Part shown: positions 1-5,477 of the stretch, in pieces | Layout of the letters: each line of letters begins with the position of its first letter | How positions within the stretch are numbered: position 1 is the stretch's first letter | Assembly (NCBI GenBank): GCA_022563615.1 | Contig: JADFMZ010000129.1 | Coordinates: 1-8,259, forward strand | DNA length: 8,259 bases | DNA from: Planctomycetota bacterium | GTDB taxonomy: Bacteria; Planctomycetota; Phycisphaerae; UBA1845 | Direction of reading: 5' to 3' | The notes under the pieces: generated by a model | Told to the model about the DNA's origin: nothing | Database searches by the model: none | Seen by the model: the letters and a program-made list of their open reading frames with translations, nothing else | Made by a program: the position numbers and the translations under genes

Positions 1-518
1 GCTGCGTTCTGATGGTTGTGCGTCGCGTTCGTCAAGTCGGCGATCGTCGGCGTCGTAAGCGAGGGTGAGTTCTGCAAGACGGCGGTCGTGCCGCTGCCGG
101 TCTTGGCGGACACATCGGACAGGTCAGTCAGCGCAACGGCCCCAAGATCAAGATCCACCTCGTCGTTGGCGACATCGTCGGTAACGGTGATCTTGCCTGA
201 GCCGGCGTTGATCTTCTTGAACTCCAGATTGACGCCGACTTTCTGCTTGAACAACCCGACGCCGCCGGTGCCGACGTTGCCGGCGGTGTTGGCCTCGCCG
301 CCGCCGGCGCCGGCGGTCAGGTCGGATTCCGTACCGGCATCGTTCTTGACGTACAGCTTCCCGTCCGTCTTGGCGTAGACGTAGAGCGCGCCCGTGGGCG
401 GTGTCGGCGGAGCCGGCATCTCCTTGACTTCAAGGGTGGTGTCATGATCCAGTTCAAGAGAGTCCTGCACGGTCAGATTACGCGTCACCAGGCTGTCGGA
501 ACGATCGGTAAGCGGCAT
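1..518 (-). CDS. Tail-fibre-like virion protein (partial, C-terminus beyond window)
   Basis: The frame is open from an ATG at 518 to the left edge, giving 172 residues without a stop, so the C-terminal part is missing. The start follows an AAGAGG site (529-534) that overlaps the stop codon of the preceding gene, with 10 nt to the ATG. Residues about 40-68 (PPTGALYVYAKTDGKLYVK...) resemble a segment common near the N-terminus of phage fibre and receptor-binding proteins, where a short beta unit reads 'G.LY.K.DGKLY.K'. A Gly/Ala-rich linker follows at about 69-87. Then comes a 'GLFKQKVGVNLEFKKI' unit with a beta-strand pattern (88-125). The visible end (LQNSPSLTTPTIADLTNATHNHQNA) is typical of repeat units in phage fibre stalks. 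The role is inferred as a host-contact fibre or spike. No receptor-binding or chaperone domain is visible because the gene is cut. Confidence 0.75.
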   Translation of the reverse strand, partial: MPLTDRSDSLVTRNLTVQDSLELDHDTTLEVKEMPAPPTPPTGALYVYAKTDGKLYVKNDAGTESDLTAGAGGGEANTAGNVGTGGVGLFKQKVGVNLEFKKINAGSGKITVTDDVANDEVDLDLGAVALTDLSDVSAKTGSGTTAVLQNSPSLTTPTIADLTNATHNHQNA

Positions 519-532
519 CGAATTACATCCTC

Positions 533-979
533 TTACGAAGCAATGGCCAGTCCCACTTCCAACCCCCACGTTATGTTTCCGCTGTCGGGGTTGGTCCACT
601 CGAGACGCACCCGGTCACCGCTCTGAAACGCCCAGGGCGACGGCTCCCGACTTTCCTCGGTAGTCAATCTGAAGTGAACATCCCGATTGGTGCCGGCCCG
701 GGTGATCGTAAAGAGACGCGTGTCATAGGCCGACCCGCTGGCCGAATCCACGGAAAGGGTAAGAACAGCCGTGCCCGGAGTGCCAACAAAATGACACCTA
801 AGGTACACCAGGCGATAGTTCCGATCCAGCCCGAACGTCGCGTTGATGTCGGCGCTGCCCGTGCTGGTCTGGGACACGACGGCCTGCATCTGGCGTTCGC
901 GCGCAGCCTCCAGCTCCCGATTCTGCTCTTGAATGGCAAGCTGCGTTGTCCTGAGAATTTCAACTCGATCGACGGCCAT
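533..979 (-). CDS. Hypothetical virion protein, coiled coil plus beta-rich domain (148 aa)
   Basis: I do not recognise this family. The ATG at 979 lies 2 bp after the stop of the upstream gene, which suggests translational coupling. A weak GGTGGATG site lies upstream, inside the end of that gene. Residues about 5-33 are helical and highly charged (QLAIQEQNRELEAARERQMQ) and look like a short coiled coil or oligomerisation helix. Residues about 46-148 alternate hydrophobic and polar residues in beta-strand fashion, with aromatic positions such as RLVYLRCHF, SPWAFQSGDRVRLEW and ITWGLEVGL, compatible with a beta-sandwich or jelly-roll. No signal peptide or membrane segment is seen. Its position between the neck region and the fibre-like gene suggests a small tail, collar or fibre-attachment protein. 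This is inference from context only; a fibre trimerisation or chaperone role is an alternative. Confidence 0.8.
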   Translation of the reverse strand: MAVDRVEILRTTQLAIQEQNRELEAARERQMQAVVSQTSTGSADINATFGLDRNYRLVYLRCHFVGTPGTAVLTLSVDSASGSAYDTRLFTITRAGTNRDVHFRLTTEESREPSPWAFQSGDRVRLEWTNPDSGNITWGLEVGLAIAS

Positions 980-981
980 GG

Positions 982-1428
982 TTAAGCATCCACCACGTCG
1001 GTCACGTGGTTCGCAAGAGTGTTCCCGGAAGGAATCTGAACGCGGAACGGTACGCCGATCAGTTCGGATACGCCTTCATTCAGCGCCGGCATCGCCACCG
1101 TCGCGTCACCGACGAACAGAATGTCGCTCAACGTGCGCATTCGCTTCTGCCCGTTGGCGCGGTATCGGATGATCAAATCAATCTCGCTGGTGCCGCCCAA
1201 AAGCGTTTCCGCAACTGAGCCGTCGTAGGAGAACACCAGCCCGGAAATGCGATGCAGACCGCGCTGATACGTGCCGAGCTGCCCCTGGGTGATGTCTTCT
1301 CCGGTAATCGGCACCGGCTCGATTCCCGCCTTGTACACTACGCTGTGTACGCCCTCGATCGTCGTTTCGGTGAACGGCGACAACCGCAATTTCGTCGATG
1401 CTCCGCGTGTGGCCAGAATCCAGATCAT
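982..1428 (-). CDS. Hypothetical virion protein at the tail-tube position (148 aa)
   Basis: I do not recognise the family with certainty. The ATG at 1428 is preferred: an AGGG site lies 7 nt upstream, an in-frame TAG 9 nt upstream blocks any longer form, and the only other candidate is a TTG one codon earlier. The product is soluble, with no signal peptide or membrane helix, and has a beta-rich pattern. A stretch at about 60-92 (GLHRISGLVFSYDGS...IDLIIRYRANGQKRM) is followed by DILFVGDATVAMPALNEG and ELIGVPFRVQIPSG. The gene follows the tail-terminator-like gene, the place where a tail-tube or tail-completion gene often sits in tailed phages, and its length and beta content fit a tube subunit. 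No tube motif was identified, so the functional statement is inference. It ends 2 bp before the next ATG and is probably co-expressed with that gene. Confidence 0.8.
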   Translation of the reverse strand: MIWILATRGASTKLRLSPFTETTIEGVHSVVYKAGIEPVPITGEDITQGQLGTYQRGLHRISGLVFSYDGSVAETLLGGTSEIDLIIRYRANGQKRMRTLSDILFVGDATVAMPALNEGVSELIGVPFRVQIPSGNTLANHVTDVVDA

Positions 1429-1550
1429 CAATGAACCCTATCGATCCGTCACGAAAAACATGGCCTGGAATACGGCGCCGGCTTGCAAAGCGCCGCTCAG
1501 CCTTGTTCGAATGCCTTACTATTGGGCGCTACGCTTCGTTGGACGGCCCG
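1429..1550 (-). other. Non-coding gap between two tail-side genes
   Basis: This 122-bp stretch lies between the stop of the tail-terminator-like gene and the ATG of the next gene. It holds no convincing reading frame; the minus strand is broken by stops, including a TAG just upstream of the start at 1428. The only structure seen is a weak hairpin, 6-bp arms CGGCGC (1473-1478) and GCGCCG (1490-1495) with an 11-nt loop and no following T tract. It is longer than the 2-25 bp spacing of the neighbouring tail-side genes. A short lost gene or a regulatory leader is possible, but nothing in the sequence shows either. Confidence 0.4.
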
Positions 1551-2033
1551 CTACGACGCCGGTTCCCGATTTTGCTGCCGCTCCACTTTCACAACAAACG
1601 TTTGTGTGGCCGATGCAGCCGCCACCCGAGCACCAGCCGGCGTCTTGGGATACTCAAAGCTCCAAACCCGCTGGTCGAATCCCTCCGCGCCTTCGATCAC
1701 CCCGGTGTCCACAATGCCGTCGAGGTAATCTTCCAACGCGCCGATCTTGTCGAGCACGGCCGCGTGCGGATCCGAAGCGGATACGTCCGTCACTAGCCTC
1801 AGCGTCATGGCCACCTCGATCAGCTTATCGTTGTCGATTACGCCGATCGGCCTCGCCCGGCTCAAACTCAAGGTCAGGAACGGTCGCGGGTACTCCTCGA
1901 CACCGGCCTGGTGCACCTCGACGCGCCGAAAGGGTTTCGTCGCCGTCGGCGGGTCCGCCACGAGGTTGGTGCGCAGCTTGTCCGTCAGCTCCTCGATGGC
2001 GGCCTTGATCGTGGTTCGATCCGTTGTGGGCAC
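1551..2033 (-). CDS. Putative tail terminator / neck protein (Mu gp37 position), GTG start
   Basis: This 160-aa protein starts at GTG (2031-2033) with a weak GAGAAAG site upstream, 25 nt after the end of the gp36-like gene. The N-terminus is an amphipathic helix (TTIKAAIEELTDKLRTNL, about 7-24). A strand-rich stretch follows (RRVEVHQAG, RPFLTLSLSRARPIG, KLIEVAMTLRLVTDV), then a second helix HAAVLDKIGALEDYLDGIV (about 90-108), and the protein ends in a beta strand (TQTFVVKVERQ). This helix, sheet, helix, sheet order resembles small tail-terminator and gp37/DUF1834-like head-tail joining proteins, which cap the tail tube and set its length at the head junction. Gene order (portal, protease, capsid, gp36, this gene) supports the role. 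No diagnostic motif is visible, so the family call is moderate; a minor capsid or completion protein is the alternative. Confidence 0.6.
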   Translation of the reverse strand: MPTTDRTTIKAAIEELTDKLRTNLVADPPTATKPFRRVEVHQAGVEEYPRPFLTLSLSRARPIGVIDNDKLIEVAMTLRLVTDVSASDPHAAVLDKIGALEDYLDGIVDTGVIEGAEGFDQRVWSFEYPKTPAGARVAAASATQTFVVKVERQQNREPAS

Positions 2034-2058
2034 GGCTTTCTCGCTCGGGTGTTAGCTG

Positions 2059-2502
2059 TTACAGGTCGGACAATTCGTCGCGCGTCAGTAGCCGGTCTTC
2101 GCCCGAGACGGACGCAATCGCCCCTCGGGCCGCGTTGCCGGCCACCGACGTAGCCGAGGGGAGTTCAATCCGCCCGTCCGCAACCCGCGCCAGCCAATCG
2201 CTCGCCTGATCGCGCCGCCGCACCGCATCCGCCGAAACCGGCGGACGACGTCCGCGCAGCCGATACTCGGCCAGATCCAGCGTGATCGACTTCAACACGT
2301 TGGACAGGTCCGCGTGCACGGCCAGGTCGATGGGCACCTGAAAACGGCGAGCCAGAAAGCTGTTCACTTCACCCTCCGCTCCCAGGCGAGCTTCATCGAC
2401 GACGCCCACATCCGCCTGGCCGTCCCCATCATCATCCGCGAGCTGCACGTACGTCGCGGCGCCCAGCCGTTCCTGAATGTCTGCGTTACTGATATACGCC
2501 AT
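2059..2502 (-). CDS. DUF1320 / Mu gp36-like head-completion protein
   Basis: This 147-aa protein fits the DUF1320 (Mu gp36) pattern. The N-terminus MAYISNADIQERLGAATYVQL has the conserved Tyr and Asp/helix start. Next come an acidic DDDGDGQADVGVVDEA segment (about 23-38), 'EVNSFLARRFQVPIDL' (about 45-60) matching the family's 'I..YL..RY.lP' core, a helix with LDLAEYRLRGRRP (about 75-87), and 'RRRDQASDWLARVADGRIEL' (about 95-114) matching the family's 'Y..A..WL..ia.G.i.L'. The C-terminal tail is Ser/Asp-rich. Proteins of this family act at the head-tail connector, comparable to HK97 gp6-type adaptors, and help dock the portal vertex to the tail. The ATG at 2502 is the only good start; a GAGG site lies rather far upstream, about 12 nt. 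The gene follows the capsid gene after a 101-bp gap containing a strong hairpin. Confidence 0.88.
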   Translation of the reverse strand: MAYISNADIQERLGAATYVQLADDDGDGQADVGVVDEARLGAEGEVNSFLARRFQVPIDLAVHADLSNVLKSITLDLAEYRLRGRRPPVSADAVRRRDQASDWLARVADGRIELPSATSVAGNAARGAIASVSGEDRLLTRDELSDL

Positions 2503-2553
2503 GATTGCGACATTCCTCGTTATCGCGTCGCCCCTCGTGGGCAGCGCGGGATC

Positions 2554-2593
2554 GGCGGCACGGGTTCCGACGTATGTCGGCGCCCGTGCCGCC
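2554..2593 (-). repeat. Strong bipartite hairpin just after the capsid gene
   Basis: Arms GGCGGCACGGG (2554-2564) and CCCGTGCCGCC (2583-2593) are perfect 11-bp complements. Inside, after a 2x2 mismatch (TT/CG), a second stem CCGAC (2567-2571) / GTCGG (2576-2580) closes a 4-nt loop. The structure starts 10 nt after the capsid stop codon and ends about 51 nt before the gp36-like start. No T run follows on the minus strand, so it is not a classical intrinsic terminator. Plausible roles, by inference, are protection of the capsid mRNA 3' end, an RNase processing site, or partial attenuation that keeps gp36 expression below capsid expression. Confidence 0.75.
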
Positions 2594-2603
2594 AGAGCAG
2601 TCG

Positions 2604-3527
2604 TTACACCGGAGCCACGAAGTTCATGCGCACCGCAAACTGCCAGTAGCCGTAGGCCAGGCGATACCGCGCCCGCACGCCGTAGAGGAACTTCTCGCGA
2701 CGAAATCCCTCATCGCTGTCCTCCGTCAACGCGTTGAATTCCACCGGCTCACGGTCTTGGAAGATCAACGGGCGAATCACACCATCCGTCTTGAGCAGAT
2801 ACCATTTGCTCTGGTCCGTCAGCCAGGGAAAGCCAACGATCCGCGCCGCCCCGGCCACGATGTTCGACGTGCTGCTGATGATCGTCGCATTGATCGCTTC
2901 CAAAGCCGTCAGATACATCAACGACGGGACGATGCAGACGAGCCCCGTTGCGGAGATCGACATCGGCTCCCCCTGGTCATCCTTGAAGGCCATCATGGTG
3001 CCGATGGCGGTCCTCAACCCCGTCTTGAACTCGTCGGTCGTGGGGTTGTCCGGATCGCTCGCCGTGCTGCTCACCAGATTGTCCTGGGTGCCCGACGAAC
3101 CGGATACGTGACTGTTGTTGAAGAAACTCACGCCGTCGTAGCTGTTGAACCCCGCCGTCTCCCCGTTGACCAGCAGTTGCGAGATCAGGAAGTCCTTGTG
3201 GGTCGCGGCGCGCTCCGCCATCTCGGCAATCCGAATCCGAATCTGCCCCGTCTTGTCATCTGAGATTTCATCCCGATCCACCTCAAGCGTCGATTCGTAC
3301 TTGAGGTTCTCAATCGAGTACGATTCGGAGCCCATCCCTTTGGCGAGGCGACCCGTGCCCCACTCGCGCATCCGAGGCAGCGACCCGAGCCATTTGTAAG
3401 TCTCGGTGTCTGACCGGGACTCGATGCGCGTACTCAAATCCTGAAAAAACGTCGTGGCGGCGTTGAAGCGATTGAAGAACTCGCTTCGCAGCCCTTTGGT
3501 CAACAGTCCTGTGTTAATGATGGCCAC
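2604..3527 (-). CDS. Major capsid protein, Mu gpT family
   Basis: This 307-aa protein matches the Mu-like major head subunit gpT family, an HK97-fold shell protein and the most abundant virion component. Family-like features are the N-terminal NTGLLTKGLRSEFFNRFNAA (about 5-24), 'YKWLGSLPRMREWGTGR' (about 44-60), which is the hallmark W.G..P.mreW.G.R segment, then ENLKYESTLEVDRDEISDD (about 73-91), and an E/N-loop-like YDGVSFFNNSH (130-140). Late residues FQDREPVEF (256-264) and FLYGVRARYRLAYGYWQFAVRMN (280-302) match the conserved C-terminal end of the family. The start is GTG at 3525-3527, fixed by a strong AAGGAG at 3535-3540 with 7-nt spacing; no in-frame ATG fits the conserved N-terminus. 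No long cleaved propeptide is evident. The neighbours are the decoration protein upstream and the gp36-like gene downstream, with inverted repeats in both flanking gaps. Confidence 0.95.
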   Translation of the reverse strand: MAIINTGLLTKGLRSEFFNRFNAATTFFQDLSTRIESRSDTETYKWLGSLPRMREWGTGRLAKGMGSESYSIENLKYESTLEVDRDEISDDKTGQIRIRIAEMAERAATHKDFLISQLLVNGETAGFNSYDGVSFFNNSHVSGSSGTQDNLVSSTASDPDNPTTDEFKTGLRTAIGTMMAFKDDQGEPMSISATGLVCIVPSLMYLTALEAINATIISSTSNIVAGAARIVGFPWLTDQSKWYLLKTDGVIRPLIFQDREPVEFNALTEDSDEGFRREKFLYGVRARYRLAYGYWQFAVRMNFVAPV

Positions 3528-3533
3528 TGAGGG

Positions 3534-3543
3534 TCTCCTTTCT
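3534..3543 (-). promoter_or_regulatory. Strong ribosome binding site for the capsid GTG start
   Basis: The minus strand reads AGAAAGGAGA here, with AAGGAG (3535-3540) 7 nt before the GTG at 3527. It is one of the two best Shine-Dalgarno sites in the window, matching the high demand for capsid protein, and it decides the non-ATG start. Confidence 0.8.
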
Positions 3544-3550
3544 ATGGCTT

Positions 3551-3568
3551 GCAGTTCCTAAGAACTGC
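3551..3568 (-). repeat. Inverted repeat upstream of the capsid gene
   Basis: GCAGTTC (3551-3557) and GAACTGC (3562-3568) are perfect 7-bp arms around a 4-nt loop (CTAA on the plus strand). It lies in the 73-bp gap between the decoration stop (3601) and the capsid start, 7 nt upstream of the Shine-Dalgarno region. No T tract follows on the transcribed strand. It could be an mRNA 5'-end stabiliser or processing hairpin, or a protein-binding site; the sequence alone does not decide. Confidence 0.6.
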
Positions 3569-3600
3569 GATTTCAAGTCAGCAAAGCAACTGCGATGCGA

Positions 3601-4365
3601 TCAGACGTAGTCCACCTCGACCAGAAACGGGCCGGGATCAGCCGTCGCTCCGTTGGTGACCGCCAACGTCATCACTCCACCGGAACTTACGTGCGTATTG
3701 CCAACACTTCCCAGGTCTTGCGCCGCGTTGGCCGCAGGGAAGGTCGTCGTCGCATCGAACGTCTCAGTCACAACGGTTCCCGCTCCCGTAGCCAGAGTGA
3801 TGACGCACGTGTTGCTGTTATCAATTCCGGCCGCCGCCGTCGCCTGATTGGCGACACGAGCCGAAACGATCCAACCATCCGACTCGAACGCATGGATCGC
3901 CCGGGCCGCGATGTCCGCGCCGGCGGCCAGATCCTCGACTGTGTGCGTTACGGTCTTGATCTGCCGATGGGCCGGATCGATGCGCAGGATGATCTCGTTG
4001 GACGAGACAAAATCCTGCACGATCCCGACATACGAATTGTTGTTGCCCGTGAACGTCAGCGTGTCGTCCGCCGAAGCAAACACGGGCCGACCGAGGTCGG
4101 TTACAGCCGCCCCCGTGAGCGTCACGCCGAAATCGCCGAGCGTATAAACCCGCACGGAGAGATCCCCATCCGCGCCGCTCGAGTTGTCCATTTCCTCATA
4201 GGCGATTCCCACAATCGGATCACCCGCCGTCAGGGGACGGGCGTAACCTCCCGAGGTCAGCCCTACAAAACCGCCCTTGTACAGGTGTGCGCTCGCAGCC
4301 GCCTGAAAGCTCCGCAGTTCCTGGTCGATGTAATGGTCCACGTCACGGTTTGCTGTCAATGCCAT
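3601..4365 (-). CDS. Putative capsid decoration protein with extra C-terminal beta domain
   Basis: This 254-aa protein sits between protease and major capsid genes, the slot of head decoration proteins (Mu gp33 region; D or DUF2190-like proteins elsewhere). Residues about 20-130 show the small beta-barrel pattern of such proteins: 'LYKGGFVGLTSGGYARPLTAGDPIVGIAYEEMDN' (an early G..V.l...G.a.p...G....G.a unit), then SVRVYTLGDFGVTL, LGRPVFASADDTLTF and YVGIVQDFVSSNEIILRID. A second beta-rich part, about 136-254, begins HTVEDLAAGADIAARAIHAFESDGWIVS and ends DPGPFLVEVDYV; it is Thr/Ala/Gly-rich and may be a surface-exposed domain. No signal peptide or membrane helix is present. The ATG at 4365 has AAAGGG about 10 nt upstream. 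Role and domain border are inferred from position and pattern, not from a diagnostic motif. Confidence 0.65.
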   Translation of the reverse strand: MALTANRDVDHYIDQELRSFQAAASAHLYKGGFVGLTSGGYARPLTAGDPIVGIAYEEMDNSSGADGDLSVRVYTLGDFGVTLTGAAVTDLGRPVFASADDTLTFTGNNNSYVGIVQDFVSSNEIILRIDPAHRQIKTVTHTVEDLAAGADIAARAIHAFESDGWIVSARVANQATAAAGIDNSNTCVITLATGAGTVVTETFDATTTFPAANAAQDLGSVGNTHVSSGGVMTLAVTNGATADPGPFLVEVDYV

Positions 4366-4419
4366 ATCCGATCACCCTTTCCAAGCCTTTGAACTCGAAC
4401 AACCTTTGGGGAATGTCGA

Positions 4420-4442
4420 ATAGCGAGTTCGCCTATCGCTAT
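4420..4442 (-). repeat. Weak inverted repeat at the end of the protease gene
   Basis: ATAGCGA (4420-4426) and TCGCTAT (4436-4442) are perfect 7-bp arms with a 9-nt loop, and the second arm includes the protease stop codon (4439-4441). It lies in the 73-bp gap before the decoration gene. The arms are only moderately GC-rich and no T run follows, so a terminator role is unlikely; it may be fortuitous. Confidence 0.35.
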
Positions 4443-5395
4443 GCGACCGTTGATTCTTGCCGGTCGCATTCACGAACGGCGTTGGCCACGTAGGCCTCCA
4501 GCGTCGTCAAACGCGACAACAGAGAATGAGTGCGAAACTCCGCACGCGCCCGCGTGGACACCGCACGATGTCGGCGCTCGGTCGGGTCGTTGGAGGTCGG
4601 CCCGGTCGTCAGCCCCGGTTGAATCACCACCGGCGCGGTTTGAAGCCACTGCTCAAACAAACACCCATCTCGCGCCACCAGAGCCTCAGCCCATTCGCGC
4701 TGCGCCTCGACCAGCTTGCCCGCCCGCATCGCCTCGCCAACGCGCTCCTCCACCCGCCTCTGTTGTTCGGCATCACGCAGCTCGACCAAACGCCGACTCG
4801 CCGCCAGCAACACTTCCTCCGGGTTGGCCTCCACTGGAAGATTCAACTCCAACCGCAATCGCCCCAGAGGCTCCACTTCCTCCCCGTTTTCCGGCAGTGC
4901 CTCCCGATTGACGATCGGTTGCATACCGCGAATCGCCGGCTTGTTGGTCAACGCCGCCGAATGGATCGCCACCAGCTTGCGATCCTGCTTGCGAATCACC
5001 GCCACCGGCGACAAATAGCGATACTCTTTCGATGCGATCATCCGCTGAGCCTGTTGGGTCCACTCGATTCGCGCCAACAGCCCCACGCCCGGCTCGCTTT
5101 CGAGCCCCTTGATCCAGCCCGCCGCCGGCGCCTGGCCGCTCGGCGACGAATAGGATCCGCCAAGCGTTTGATGTTCGTAGTCGATGGGCAGATCGGTCCC
5201 ATGCTCCTCGAACGCCTCAATCGCCAGCCGAACGGATTCCTCATCCACGATGAAGCTGCCGTTCGTGCTCTCGACGGCGCCCCACGGCGCCATCAACACG
5301 CGGCGCGGAAGAGCCTCGCCCGTAAGGGATGCCGAATGAAGCGACCGCGTCTCACGATCACCTCCGCTGGTCAGAGTTTGTCTTGTCGTCATCAT
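4439..5395 (-). CDS. Phage head maturation protease, Mu gpI family
   Basis: This 318-aa protein is recognisable as the Mu I (gp32) prohead protease, which processes the scaffold and capsid precursor during maturation. Characteristic segments in order are VLMAPWGAVESTNGSFIVD (33-51), GTDLPIDYEHQT (66-77), APAAGWIKGLE (89-99), LLARIEWTQQAQRMIASKEYRYLSPV (106-131, the strongest family block) and IHSAALTNKPAIRGMQP (144-160). From about 185 to 250 the protein is helical and charged, like the scaffold part that Mu encodes in the 3' end of I. Two tandem ATGs (5395 and 5392) share AAGGTG/GAGGTG sites at 5396-5406; the first has 7-nt spacing to AAGG, the second 5-nt to GAGG, and either could be used. 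The frame is open further upstream across the portal end, but that part is low-complexity Arg-rich and has no good start. It directly follows the portal; no gpF-like gene lies between. Confidence 0.93.
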   Translation of the reverse strand: MMTTRQTLTSGGDRETRSLHSASLTGEALPRRVLMAPWGAVESTNGSFIVDEESVRLAIEAFEEHGTDLPIDYEHQTLGGSYSSPSGQAPAAGWIKGLESEPGVGLLARIEWTQQAQRMIASKEYRYLSPVAVIRKQDRKLVAIHSAALTNKPAIRGMQPIVNREALPENGEEVEPLGRLRLELNLPVEANPEEVLLAASRRLVELRDAEQQRRVEERVGEAMRAGKLVEAQREWAEALVARDGCLFEQWLQTAPVVIQPGLTTGPTSNDPTERRHRAVSTRARAEFRTHSLLSRLTTLEAYVANAVRECDRQESTVA

Positions 5396-5477
5396 CACCT
5401 CACCTTGTAAGTTTCGTGCCACTGTTTGACACCTAACAACGTCGCCCGCGCTCGCTCGCGCCCACTGCAGGGTGCGA
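5396..5477 (-). other. Portal-protease intergenic gap
   Basis: This 82-bp non-coding gap carries the protease ribosome binding region at its end and a GC-rich run (GCGCGAGCGAGCGCG on the minus strand) near the portal stop that can form only a 4-bp stem. No promoter or terminator is convincing. It is too short for the roughly 400-aa gpF gene that Mu has between these two genes. Confidence 0.5.

Noticed and set aside
16..378. Plus-strand open frame opposite the fibre-like gene
   Set aside because: It is a low-complexity Pro/Ser/Ala/Val translation, antisense to a frame with clear fibre-like segments and a good ribosome site.
2505..3263. Long plus-strand open frame (252 codons) opposite the capsid gene
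   Set aside because: The translation is Arg/His/Pro-rich with no recognisable domain and lies antisense to a well-supported gpT-family gene; long antisense frames are expected at this GC content.
4457..5410. Long plus-strand open frame (317 codons) opposite the protease gene
   Set aside because: Arg/His/Gln/Leu-rich composition typical of an antisense shadow; the opposite strand has the conserved protease blocks.
5407..5421. Minus-strand TGGCACG-N4-TTAC resembling a sigma-54 -24/-12 promoter
   Set aside because: The -12 element lacks the conserved GC, and transcription would begin about at the protease start codon, leaving no room for the ribosome site that is present there.
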